64,000 bases of DNA from contig NZ_FOVG01000001.1 of NCBI RefSeq assembly GCF_900115075.1, positions 1,054,001 through 1,118,000 on the forward strand, read 5' to 3'. Made by a program: the position numbers and the translations under genes. This DNA is from Candidatus Pantoea varia. Its GTDB lineage: Bacteria > Pseudomonadota > Gammaproteobacteria > Enterobacterales > Enterobacteriaceae. Below the pieces are notes generated by a model. That model worked only from the letters and a program-made list of their open reading frames with translations, did not search any database and was not told the origin of the DNA. Of this stretch, positions 27,752-36,223 are shown one piece after another; within the stretch, counting starts at the first letter, position 1, and every line of letters starts with the position of its first letter.

Positions 27752-28590
27752 TCCCTGCAAAGCCACGCCACCAGTTCCGCCAGGAAGGGTGGCGCATCCC
27801 GCGCAGGCCGTTGCAGTAAACTGTAAACGGCACCGGTTTTGACCTCGCCAGCGAACGGCTTAATCAGCCTGCCGCTGGCAATATCACTCTCCACCAGATT
27901 GCTGTCGGCAATCGCCACGCCAAACCCCTGAATCGCTGCACTAATCGCTAAGTCCATTGTGGCAAAATGCTGGTTCCGCTTCATACTCAGCGTCACCTGC
28001 TGCGCCTGCAGCCAGCACTGCCAGTCACGCGTATCCGCCGTGGGATGCAAAAAGGTCATTGCGGCCAGCGCCGCCGTCGAGTCCGGGCAGGGGCGATCCG
28101 CTGCCATCACCGGCGTCAGCGACTCACTGAACAGGCAGATCCCCTCAGGATGCGGCTTGCCATAAACAATCGCCGCATCAAAGTTCTCAAGCTGCGCAGC
28201 ATGATCCAGCGTCGTCGTCAGGGCCACATGCAGTTCAGGCCGCTGTTGTTCCAGCGCCATCAGCCGGGGCACCAGCCAGCGCATCGCGCAGGTCGGGGCT
28301 TTCAGGCGAATGCTGATCTGACTGCGGCGAACCCTTTCACTGGCCTGAACCATCAGCTCAAAACCCTGACTGAGTTCGGGCAGCAGCGCGGCGCCCTGAG
28401 GCGTCAGGCGCAGACCGCGCGCGTGGCGATCAAACAGCGTCACGCCCAGCCATTGCTCCAGCGCGGCAATCTTGCGACTGACGGCACCCTGGGTCAGGCA
28501 CAGCTCGCGGGCAGCGTGGGTCAGATTGAGGTGACGGGCGGTCACCAGAAAGGCGTGAATGGCATTAAGTGGCAGCGATAAGCGCGACAC
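27709..28590 (-). CDS. LysR-family regulator (GcvA-like), divergent from aminotransferase
   Basis: The 293-residue protein starts at GTG with GAGG six bases upstream. The HTH (about 5-65) contains [20 protein letters not shown], the GcvA/AmpR-type pattern, followed by an effector-binding domain. It most likely regulates the divergent aminotransferase gene 125 bp away. The reading frame ends inside the chemoreceptor gene on the other strand. Confidence 0.88.
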   Translation of the reverse strand: MSRLSLPLNAIHAFLVTARHLNLTHAARELCLTQGAVSRKIAALEQWLGVTLFDRHARGLRLTPQGAALLPELSQGFELMVQASERVRRSQISIRLKAPTCAMRWLVPRLMALEQQRPELHVALTTTLDHAAQLENFDAAIVYGKPHPEGICLFSESLTPVMAADRPCPDSTAALAAMTFLHPTADTRDWQCWLQAQQVTLSMKRNQHFATMDLAISAAIQGFGVAIADSNLVESDIASGRLIKPFAGEVKTGAVYSLLQRPARDAPPFLAELVAWLCRDQKVTQSPLSAGLA

Positions 28591-28715
28591 GATGAACCTC
28601 AGCTATGCATTTTTTTCATGGCTATTATGACGACATTTCGCTTGCCGACTCAAGTCACAGCCCGTTGAATAGTTATTTACCGCATCTGATCGGTAATGCC
28701 CCTGACGGAGAAACT

Positions 28716-29882
28716 ATGTCCCTGAAAACGCCTGTCGCTATCCACTCAAAATTGCCGGACGTCGGCACCACTATTTTTAGCGTAATTGGCCAGCTCTCGG
28801 CGCAGCATCAGGCGATCAACCTGTCGCAGGGCGCGCCCAATTTCCCCTGTGATCCGGCGCTGGTCGATTCAGTCAGCCGTGCGATGCAGGAGGGGCATAA
28901 TCAGTATGCCGCCATGATGGGACTGCCCGCCTTACGCGAGGTGCTCGCCAGCAAAGTGCAGTCGCTCTATGGCCAGAAGTATGATACCGCCAGTGAAGTG
29001 CTCATTACCGGCAGCGCCAGCCAGGGACTCTATATGGCGATTACCGCGCTGGTTCATCAGGGCGACGAGGTGATCTTCTTTGAACCGGCGTTTGACAGCT
29101 ATGCGCCGGTGGTGCGGTTGCAGGGCGGTACGCCGATAGGCCTGAAGTTGCAGGTGCCGTCGTTTGCTATCGACTGGGATCAGCTGCGGGCCGCGATTAC
29201 GCCGCGCACCCGCATGATCATCATTAATACGCCGCACAACCCCAGTGCGCAGGTGCTGACTCCCGATGACCTCAATCAGCTGGCGGCCCTGATTCGTAAT
29301 ACCGACATCGTGGTGCTTTCCGATGAGGTTTACGAACATATTCTGTTTGATGGCCGTCCGCACTGCGGGATGGCGACGCATCCGGAGCTGGCGGCGCGCA
29401 GCGTCATCGTCTCTTCGTTTGGCAAAACCTTCCACGTCACCGGCTGGCGGGTAGGCTACTGTCTGGCACCGGCAGAGCTGATGACCGAGCTGGTGAAAGT
29501 GCATCAGTTTATGATGTACGCCGCCGATACGCCGATGCAGGTTGGGTTCGCACACTATCTGCAGACGCCACAGAACTATCTGTCTCTCAACGCTTTCTAT
29601 CAGCAAAAGCGCGATCGGCTGATTGCCCTGATGCAGAACGCCCCATTCCGGCTGCTGCCGAGCGCCGGTTCGTTCTTTATGCTCGCCAGCTATGGACATT
29701 TCAGTGACGAACCGGACAGCGAAATGGTAAAACGTCTTATCGTCGATCACGGTGTGGCAACCATCCCGCTGTCGGCGTTTTATATGGATGGCACAGACAA
29801 CAAACTGATTCGTCTCTCTTTTGCGAAAGACGAGGCGACACTAGAGGCTGGCGCGGCTGCGCTATGTGCTTTTTCTCACTGA
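28716..29882 (+). CDS. PLP-dependent aminotransferase, methionine aminotransferase type (YbdL-like)
   Basis: The 388-residue fold-type I aminotransferase resembles E. coli YbdL (386 residues). The substrate loop Asn-Leu-Ser-Gln-Gly-Ala-Pro-Asn-Phe, the Asn of Asn-Thr-Pro-His-Asn-Pro, Tyr in Asp-Glu-Val-Tyr-Glu-His and the PLP lysine in Ser-Ser-Phe-Gly-Lys-Thr-Phe-His-Val-Thr-Gly-Trp are all present. YbdL prefers methionine, histidine and phenylalanine as amino donors. The ATG with GGAG upstream is preferred to an in-frame ATG 37 codons earlier. The next gene, a binding protein, begins 60 bp downstream in the same direction. Confidence 0.9.
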   Translation: MSLKTPVAIHSKLPDVGTTIFSVIGQLSAQHQAINLSQGAPNFPCDPALVDSVSRAMQEGHNQYAAMMGLPALREVLASKVQSLYGQKYDTASEVLITGSASQGLYMAITALVHQGDEVIFFEPAFDSYAPVVRLQGGTPIGLKLQVPSFAIDWDQLRAAITPRTRMIIINTPHNPSAQVLTPDDLNQLAALIRNTDIVVLSDEVYEHILFDGRPHCGMATHPELAARSVIVSSFGKTFHVTGWRVGYCLAPAELMTELVKVHQFMMYAADTPMQVGFAHYLQTPQNYLSLNAFYQQKRDRLIALMQNAPFRLLPSAGSFFMLASYGHFSDEPDSEMVKRLIVDHGVATIPLSAFYMDGTDNKLIRLSFAKDEATLEAGAAALCAFSH

Positions 29883-29942
29883 ATCACGCCACCGCGTGGG
29901 GCAGCACCGGGAACAGGTAACCAGGACTTTTCGGGGTAAATA

Positions 29943-30719
29943 ATGAAGAAACTGAACGCGCTTTTTCTTGCTCTGGGCATGATGACATCGGTACAGGCAC
30001 TGGCACAGGATTTACGTTACGGCGTGGAGTCACAATATCCGCCGTTTGAAAGTCGCAACGCAAAGGGTGAGCTGGAAGGCTTTGATATTGAGCTGGGCAA
30101 TGCCATCTGTAAAGCGGGCAACTTCAGCTGCCACTGGGTCGAGAGCAGCTTTGATGCGCTGATCCCGGCACTGCAGGCGAAGAAATTCGACGCCATTAAC
30201 TCGGCGATGAACATCACCGAAGCGCGCGCCAAAAGCATCGCGTTTACTCAGCCGATCTACCGTATTCCGACCATGTTAGTGGCGAAAAACGGTGAAAATC
30301 TGGCACCGACCGCCGAAAGTCTGAAAGGCAAAAACATCGGGGTGTTGCAGGGATCGATTCAGGAAACCTATGCGAAAAAGCACTGGGAGACGCAGGGCGT
30401 GACGGTCACTTCCTATCAGGATCAGAACCAGGTCTACAACGACATGGTCGCGGGCCGCCTTGATGGGACGTTGGTGATGTCCGCTGCCGGTCAGTCGGGC
30501 TTCCTCGATAAGCCACAGGGCAAAGGCTTTGGCTTTGTCGGCAAGCCAGTCGAAGATGACGCGATTCTCGGCTCAGGCATCGGCTATGGCCTGCGCAAAG
30601 ATGACGCGCAGCTGAAGCAGTCACTGGATACGGCAATCGCCAAAGTGCAGGGCGATGGCACCATCAAAAAGCTGGCTGAAAAATACTTCCCAGGGATTGA
30701 TGTGAGCGCGAAGCCCTAA
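29943..30719 (+). CDS. Orphan periplasmic amino acid-binding protein (ArgT/HisJ family)
   Basis: The 258-residue solute-binding protein has a signal peptide of about 21 residues (Gln-Ala-Leu-Ala cleavage). It has the type-2 PBP motifs Tyr-Pro-Pro-Phe-Glu-Ser, Gly-Phe-Asp-Ile-Glu-Leu-Gly-Asn-Ala, a Cys-x6-Cys disulfide pair as in LAO/His-binding proteins, and Ala-Ile-Asn-Ser-Ala-Met-Asn-Ile-Thr. It should bind a basic or related amino acid. No permease or ATPase gene follows; a terminator ends the unit. It must therefore borrow another ABC complex or serve a receptor. Cotranscription with the aminotransferase is likely. Confidence 0.9.
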   Translation: MKKLNALFLALGMMTSVQALAQDLRYGVESQYPPFESRNAKGELEGFDIELGNAICKAGNFSCHWVESSFDALIPALQAKKFDAINSAMNITEARAKSIAFTQPIYRIPTMLVAKNGENLAPTAESLKGKNIGVLQGSIQETYAKKHWETQGVTVTSYQDQNQVYNDMVAGRLDGTLVMSAAGQSGFLDKPQGKGFGFVGKPVEDDAILGSGIGYGLRKDDAQLKQSLDTAIAKVQGDGTIKKLAEKYFPGIDVSAKP

Positions 30720-30723
30720 TCGC

Positions 30724-30750
30724 AATCGGGCGCGTTCTGCGCCCGATTTT
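30724..30750 (+). terminator. Terminator after the amino acid-binding protein
   Basis: Ten-base arms AATCGGGCGC/GCGCCCGATT with a five-base loop, immediately followed by TT, lie four bases past the stop codon. The convergent pepT-like gene ends a few bases further on. Confidence 0.88.
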
Positions 30751-30755
30751 CGTGC

Positions 30756-31982
30756 TTAACCTGCTGCCAGATAACAGAGTTTCTCTGCCACCTGATAGGA
30801 CTTCACAAACGACGTAATCGGCAGGAACTCGAAACGTGAATGGAAGTTATGCGCGCCGGTAAAGAAGTTCGGCGTCAACAGGCCTTTGGCTGACAGCGCA
30901 GCCCCGTCTGTACCGCCACGCATCGGAATCACCTTCGGCTCAATCTCCAGCGCGGCAAAGGCGCTGAAGATCAGATCTATCGCGCGACGATCTTCACCCA
31001 AGGCATTGCTGATATTGCTATAAGTATCGCTGATACTCACGCTCACCTTGCCGGTGGGGTAACGCGCCGCAAGATCCTCAGCTGCCTGTTGCAACTGCTG
31101 CTTACGCGCCGCGAAGCTGGTCAGGTCAAAATCACGGATTGAGGCCTTCAGCGTTGCGTTACTGGCGTTGGCGTGAATCTCATTAAACCAGATATAGCCT
31201 TCACGACCTTCGGTGTGCTCCGGCGTCTGCTGCCGATCAAACAGGCTGATGTAGTCATGGGCCATCAGCAGCGGATTGACCAGCACGCCTTTGCCCGACA
31301 TCGGATGCGCCGGAACGCCGGTAAACACAATCTCTGCCGCGGCAGCATTGAAGTTTTCATACACCACTTCGCCCAGTTCGCAGCAGTCGATGGTCCAGGC
31401 GAAATCGACATTAAAACGGGTTTCCAGATCCAGCGCTTTCGCCCCGCGCAGGCCAATCTCTTCGTCCGGCACAAAGGCCACCACGATGTCGCCATGATCG
31501 CCTTTCAGGTTCGCCATCAGCGTCATCACGACGGTCACCGCCGCTTTATTGTCTGCGCCCAGCACGCTGGTGCCGTCGCTGAAGATCACCTGCTGATCGA
31601 CGTAGGGGGCGATCTCCGGATGTTCATCGCGGCGCAGCCAGATATCCTGCTCCGCATTCAGACAGAGATCCTCACCCTGCCAGGAGAGGATCTGCGGGTG
31701 GATTTCGGGCGACAAACCGACATCGACGGTATCAATGTGCGTAATAAATCCAATGCGCGGCGCATCGGGACGGTTGCCACGTTTCACCGCCGTCACCGTG
31801 GCATGTTCATCAATCACCACCTCATCCAGCCCTAAGGCGCGCAACTCCTCCGCCAGCAGTTCCGCCATGGCGTGCTGGCTCGGCGTGCTGGGCAGAGTAG
31901 TGGACCTGGCATCGCTTTGACTGCTGACAGCGAGGTAACGGAAAAAACGTTCGGTGAGTTGCGACTCAAGTTTGTCTGTCAT
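30756..31982 (-). CDS. pepT: Peptidase T-like M20 tripeptidase
   Basis: The 408-residue dizinc aminopeptidase of family M20 has metal and catalytic motifs Ile-Thr-His-Ile-Asp-Thr-Val-Asp, Gly-Ala-Asp-Asn-Lys-Ala (bridging Asp) and Pro-Asp-Glu-Glu-Ile-Gly. The PepT-type Ile-Arg-Asp-Phe-Asp and Met-Arg-Gly-Gly-Thr-Asp-Gly-Ala segments follow, and a late His lies in Gly-Ala-His-Asn-Phe-His. PepT removes N-terminal residues from tripeptides in the cytoplasm. Identity with E. coli PepT looks moderate, so it may be a paralogue with shifted specificity. It diverges from a dipeptide-binding protein gene 127 bp away, a pairing that suggests peptide use. Confidence 0.87.
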   Translation of the reverse strand: MTDKLESQLTERFFRYLAVSSQSDARSTTLPSTPSQHAMAELLAEELRALGLDEVVIDEHATVTAVKRGNRPDAPRIGFITHIDTVDVGLSPEIHPQILSWQGEDLCLNAEQDIWLRRDEHPEIAPYVDQQVIFSDGTSVLGADNKAAVTVVMTLMANLKGDHGDIVVAFVPDEEIGLRGAKALDLETRFNVDFAWTIDCCELGEVVYENFNAAAAEIVFTGVPAHPMSGKGVLVNPLLMAHDYISLFDRQQTPEHTEGREGYIWFNEIHANASNATLKASIRDFDLTSFAARKQQLQQAAEDLAARYPTGKVSVSISDTYSNISNALGEDRRAIDLIFSAFAALEIEPKVIPMRGGTDGAALSAKGLLTPNFFTGAHNFHSRFEFLPITSFVKSYQVAEKLCYLAAG

Positions 31983-32109
31983 CACTATTCCTTATTAGTC
32001 AGCCACAGGCGGGGTTCGCTATGGTGCCGAATCGTGCTATCAATGAAGCATCTGAATGATTCATTTAGATATTGTGATCACCGGAAGTCAATACAAAGCG
32101 AGGATGATA

Positions 32110-33705
32110 ATGAAAATCAAGATAGCCACCTTAGCGCTTGTTACGGCTGGGATAGCGCTGGCTGGCAGCGTTAACGCCAAAACGCTGGTCTTCTGTTCTG
32201 AGGGATCGCCAGAGAATTTTAACCCGCAGCTCTATACCTCCGGAACCAGTGTTGACGCCAGTGCGGTGCCGGTCTTTAACCGGCTGGTGGACTTCACGCC
32301 CGGCACCACCAATCTGGTGCCCAGTCTGGCAGAAAGCTGGGAGATCAGCCCGGATGGCACGGTTTACACCTTCCATCTGCGCAAGAACGTGAAGTTTCAG
32401 AGTAATAAAGCCTTCAAACCCAGCCGCGACTTCAATGCCGACGATGTGATCTTCTCGTTTATGCGCCAGATGGACCCGAAAAATCCCTACCACAATGTCT
32501 CTGGCGGCACCTATTCCAACTTCGAAAGCCTGGAACTCTCCACGCTGATTAAAAGTATCGACCGGGTTGATGACCATACTGTGCGCTTCACGCTCGCCCA
32601 TCCGGAAGCGCCGTTCCTTGCCGATCTCGCCTGGTATTTCGCCTCGATCCACTCGGCGGAATATGCAGACGCGATGCTGAAAGCAGGGACGCCGGAGAAG
32701 GTCGATATGAACCCGATTGGCACCGGCCCGTTTGAGCTGGTGCAGTACCAGAAAGATTCCCGCATCCTCTACAAAGCGTTCCCGGACTACTGGCAGGGCA
32801 AAGCGAAACTCGATCGGCTGGTGTTCAGCATCACGCCGGATGCCTCCGTGCGCTATGCCAAGCTGGAGAAGAACGAGTGCCAGGTGATGCCATTCCCGAA
32901 CCCCGCCGATCTGGAAAAGATGCGCGCTAACCCGGATATCACCCTGGAACAAAAGGCGGGCCTGAATACCGGCTTCCTGGCGTTCAACACCACCAAAGCG
33001 CCTACCGACAACGTCAAAGTGCGCCAGGCGCTGGCAATGGCGATCAACAAACCGGCGATCATCGAGGCGATATTTAAAGGCACCGGCACGGTCGCAAAAA
33101 ATATCCTGCCGCCGGGTGTCTGGAGCGCCGACAAAGATCTGAAAGATTACGACTACGATCCAGAGAAGGCCAAAGCCCTGTTGCAACAGGCGGGTGTGAA
33201 ACCGGGCACCGAAATTGCGCTCTGGGCGATGCCGGTTCAGCGGCCTTACAACCCGAATGCGCGCCGCATGGCGGAGATGATTCAGTCGGACTGGGCTAAA
33301 GTCGGCATCAAAGCCAATATCGTCAGCTATGAGTGGGGCGAATACCTGAAACGCGTACGCAGCGGCGAGCATCAGGCGGCACTGATGGGCTGGACCACCG
33401 CGACCGGCGATCCCGACAACTTCTTCGGCCCGCTTTACAGTTGTACCTCCGCACAGGGCGGTTCCAACTCCTCAAAATGGTGCTACCAGCCGTTTGAGAA
33501 GTTAATCACCGAAGCCCGCGCCGAGCCGGATCAGGGCAAACGCGCCGCGCTCTATCTGCAGGCGCAGCAGATCATGCATGACCAGATGCCGGCCGTGATG
33601 ATTGCGCACTCCACCATCTTCGAGCCGGTACGTAAATCGGTCAGCGGCTATCAGGTCGATCCGTTTGGCAAGCACATCTTCTATCAGGTTGATATTAAGC
33701 AGTAA
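32110..33705 (+). CDS. DppA-like periplasmic peptide-binding protein, without permease genes
   Basis: The 531-residue SBP_bac_5 family protein is very similar to E. coli DppA (535) over its whole length. Shared features include Cys-Ser-Glu-Gly-Ser-Pro-Glu-x-Phe-Asn-Pro-Gln-Leu, Arg-Pro-Glu-Ala-Pro-type and Asp-Pro-Asp-Asn-Phe-Phe segments and two Cys pairs. The signal peptide is about 23 residues. The start is the second of two nearby ATGs, with GAGG six bases upstream. DppA delivers dipeptides (and heme) to DppBCDF and, in E. coli, to the Tap chemoreceptor. No dpp permease genes follow, only a hairpin, so this copy is an orphan paralogue. Confidence 0.92.
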   Translation: MKIKIATLALVTAGIALAGSVNAKTLVFCSEGSPENFNPQLYTSGTSVDASAVPVFNRLVDFTPGTTNLVPSLAESWEISPDGTVYTFHLRKNVKFQSNKAFKPSRDFNADDVIFSFMRQMDPKNPYHNVSGGTYSNFESLELSTLIKSIDRVDDHTVRFTLAHPEAPFLADLAWYFASIHSAEYADAMLKAGTPEKVDMNPIGTGPFELVQYQKDSRILYKAFPDYWQGKAKLDRLVFSITPDASVRYAKLEKNECQVMPFPNPADLEKMRANPDITLEQKAGLNTGFLAFNTTKAPTDNVKVRQALAMAINKPAIIEAIFKGTGTVAKNILPPGVWSADKDLKDYDYDPEKAKALLQQAGVKPGTEIALWAMPVQRPYNPNARRMAEMIQSDWAKVGIKANIVSYEWGEYLKRVRSGEHQAALMGWTTATGDPDNFFGPLYSCTSAQGGSNSSKWCYQPFEKLITEARAEPDQGKRAALYLQAQQIMHDQMPAVMIAHSTIFEPVRKSVSGYQVDPFGKHIFYQVDIKQ

Positions 33706-33723
33706 CCCGTGGCAGTTACCTTC

Positions 33724-33749
33724 AATGGCCCACGCATCCGTGGGCCATT
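33724..33749. terminator. Bidirectional hairpin between dppA-like and LysR genes
   Basis: An 11-bp stem AATGGCCCACG/CGTGGGCCATT with loop CATC lies between two convergent genes and abuts the LysR stop codon. T-tracts are poor on both sides, so efficiency is uncertain. Confidence 0.7.
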
Positions 33750-34663
33750 CATCCCATCCTCACCTGCTGATCCATCTCTGTCAGCCGCTGCTGCAAAAAC
33801 TGCAGAAACAGTGTCAGTGCCGCATTGCGCTGACGACCCGACACCGTCTGAAGCTGCAACGTCCGCTGACTCAACTGATCCACTCCCATCGACCGCAACA
33901 CCAGATTTTGCGCATCGCGCTCAAACAACAGCGTAAAGGCGCTACAGATGGTCACCGCCTGCGGCGTATGCAGCAAAAAGTGATAAAGCGTAGCGAAATA
34001 GTCGCAGGTCAGCACCGGCTCCACCACGCAGTCATTCATCTGACAGGAAAGATCAAACAGCTGCCGTACGGTGGTGTGATGGCCCGGCAGCGCCAGCGGC
34101 CAGCGATGCAGATCGCCCAGCGTCACCTCACGTGACGCCAGCGGATGTGACTCATGCATCGCCAGCAACACCGGTGCGGGCCACGAACCAAGCACCTCAA
34201 CGCTGCGCTCCGGCTGCAGACTAAACTGCAGCGCCACATCGCATTCACCCGCCCTGACACAGGACGCCACGCCCTGCGAGTGCGTCACGTTAATCGCAAA
34301 CAGCGCGCCGGGATTCGCCAGTCGAAATTCCGCCAGCAGGCCAGGCAACAGACTAAACGCCATCCCATCCGTGCAGGCGATGCGGATCAGGCTGCGGCGT
34401 ACCGCTTTCAACCCCTTAATCTCCGCCAGCGCATACTCCATATCGAGCTGACTCTTACGTACGTGATGCGCAAAAATCTCACCTGCCTCGTTCAGCACCA
34501 TGCCGCGCGCATGACGCTCAAACAGCGGCACCCCGACCTGTGCCTCAAGCCGCTGAATCTGACGACTGATCGCCGACACCGCGACAAACAGTTGCTCACT
34601 GGCGGCACTCAGCGAGCCGTTCTCAACGACCGCCAGGAAATAGCGGATCTCGCTGCTTATCAT
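33749..34663 (-). CDS. LysR-family regulator, divergent from M20-MHS operon
   Basis: The 304-residue regulator has an HTH at about residues 3-62 (Ile-Arg-Tyr-Phe-Leu-Ala-Val-Val-Glu-Asn-Gly-Ser-Leu-Ser-Ala-Ala and Val-Ser-Ala-Ile-Ser-Arg-Gln-Ile) and a C-terminal effector domain. The ATG has GGAG five bases upstream; a longer frame adds 108 residues without homology. It most likely controls the divergent peptidase-transporter pair, whose start is 138 bp away. It resembles the NAC/Cbl-like branch only loosely. Confidence 0.86.
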   Translation of the reverse strand: MISSEIRYFLAVVENGSLSAASEQLFVAVSAISRQIQRLEAQVGVPLFERHARGMVLNEAGEIFAHHVRKSQLDMEYALAEIKGLKAVRRSLIRIACTDGMAFSLLPGLLAEFRLANPGALFAINVTHSQGVASCVRAGECDVALQFSLQPERSVEVLGSWPAPVLLAMHESHPLASREVTLGDLHRWPLALPGHHTTVRQLFDLSCQMNDCVVEPVLTCDYFATLYHFLLHTPQAVTICSAFTLLFERDAQNLVLRSMGVDQLSQRTLQLQTVSGRQRNAALTLFLQFLQQRLTEMDQQVRMG

Positions 34664-34801
34664 GGTCACTCCGGCAAAATGCATCATAAAAGGGCAGTGA
34701 TGCGTTGCTTTAAAAGCAATGCTCACTCGATAAATTGATAATTGTGGCAAAGAGAGAAGTTTGTCAAAGATAAAGCACGATAAAAAAAAGACAGGGCAAA
34801 C

Positions 34802-36223
34802 ATGACAGAGCAACAGGCAGTTGACCAGGCGATGCACTATTTCGATAGCGGTGAGTTTCAGCAACTGCTGGCACGGCGCGTTGCCTGCGTGACCGAAAGC
34901 CAGCACGCCAGCAGAAAGGCGGAGCTGGACCACTATCTGCAGCAGGAAATTGGCCCGCAGCTGGCGAAAATGGGATTCATGCTTCACCCGTTTGACAATC
35001 CGCAGCCCGGCAGCCCGCCATTTCTGATCGCCACTCGCATTGAAGATCCGTTAAAACCGACACTGCTCTGCTACGGCCACGGTGATGTGGTATTCGGCGA
35101 CGATGAAAACTGGCGTGAAGGCTTATCGCCCTGGCAACTTACTGCCGAAGACGATCGCCTGTATGGGCGCGGCAGCGCGGACAACAAAGGACAGCACTGC
35201 GTTAATCTCGCGGCGCTGGAGCAGGTTTGGCAGGCGCGGGGTGGAAAACTGGGCTTTAACTGCAAAATCCTGTTTGAAATGGGCGAAGAGATCAGTTCAC
35301 CGGGGCTGGCGGCGATCTGCCAGCAGCAGCAGGCGCTATTAAAGGCCGATCTCTTTATCGCCTCTGATGGCCCACGACTCAACGCAGTGCGACCCACGCT
35401 GTTCCTGGGTTCGCGCGGCGCGGCGAACTTTCGTCTGACTATTCAGGCGCGTGACAACGCCTATCACTCCGGCAACTGGGGTGGACTGCTCAGTAATCCC
35501 GGCACCCAACTGGCCAATGCGATCGCCTGCCTGGTGAATGCGCAGGGCGTATTACAGGTCGCTGCGCTGAAACCGGACTCGTTGACCGACGCGGTGCGCG
35601 CCATCCTCAGTGATATTGAGGTAGGCGGTATGCCGGGCGATCCGGCGCTGGCAGAAGGCTGGGGCGAGCCAGGCCTGACACCTGCAGAGCGACTTTATGG
35701 CTGGAACACGCTGGAGGTGCTGGCCTTTGAAACCGGCAATCCAGCACGTCCGATGAACGCCATTCCGGGCAGCGCCACGGCGGTATGTCAGCTGCGATTT
35801 GTGGTCGGCACTGACTGGGAAAATCTGGTGCAGCACGTTGAACGTCATCTGCGTCAGCACGGCTTCGATAACGTCAGCGTGGAGTTTCTGCGCGGTTCAC
35901 CGGCGACACGACTTGATCCGCAGGATCCGCTGGTGGCCTGGGCGCTGGATACGCTGGCCCGCAGCAGCGGTAAAAAACCGGCGCTGTTGCCCAATCTCGG
36001 TGGTTCACTGCCCAATGAAGTCTTCGCCGATATCCTCGGCCTGCCGACGCTGTGGGTGCCGCATTCCTATCCCGCCTGCGGCCAGCACGGCGTCAACGAA
36101 CATATGCTCAACACCATTGCACGCGAAGGCCTGGCGATTATGACGCGGCTCTTCTGGCAACTGGGCGAAGAGGGCGAACAGCTGATGACGCGCCACCGTC
36201 AGTGGCGGAGAGGTGAACAATGA
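34802..36223 (+). CDS. M20 family metallopeptidase (CNDP/ArgE-like)
   Basis: The 473-residue cytoplasmic dizinc hydrolase has Tyr-Gly-His-Gly-Asp-Val-Val (metal His and catalytic Asp), Gly-Arg-Gly-Ser-Ala-Asp-Asn-Lys-Gly (bridging Asp) and Phe-Glu-Met-Gly-Glu-Glu (catalytic Glu-Glu). A large lid domain lies at about 205-370 and a late metal His in Gly-Gln-His-Gly-Val-Asn-Glu-His. Length and lid place it near dipeptidases such as carnosinase-type M20 enzymes or N-acyl amino acid hydrolases. It overlaps the next gene by four bases (ATGA), so peptidase and transporter form one operon and the transported compound is probably its substrate. Confidence 0.88.
   Translation: MTEQQAVDQAMHYFDSGEFQQLLARRVACVTESQHASRKAELDHYLQQEIGPQLAKMGFMLHPFDNPQPGSPPFLIATRIEDPLKPTLLCYGHGDVVFGDDENWREGLSPWQLTAEDDRLYGRGSADNKGQHCVNLAALEQVWQARGGKLGFNCKILFEMGEEISSPGLAAICQQQQALLKADLFIASDGPRLNAVRPTLFLGSRGAANFRLTIQARDNAYHSGNWGGLLSNPGTQLANAIACLVNAQGVLQVAALKPDSLTDAVRAILSDIEVGGMPGDPALAEGWGEPGLTPAERLYGWNTLEVLAFETGNPARPMNAIPGSATAVCQLRFVVGTDWENLVQHVERHLRQHGFDNVSVEFLRGSPATRLDPQDPLVAWALDTLARSSGKKPALLPNLGGSLPNEVFADILGLPTLWVPHSYPACGQHGVNEHMLNTIAREGLAIMTRLFWQLGEEGEQLMTRHRQWRRGEQ

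Noticed and set aside
34664..34987. Extension of the LysR gene by 108 residues
   Set aside because: LysR proteins begin at the HTH; the extension would cross the divergent promoter region and overlap the peptidase start on the other strand.
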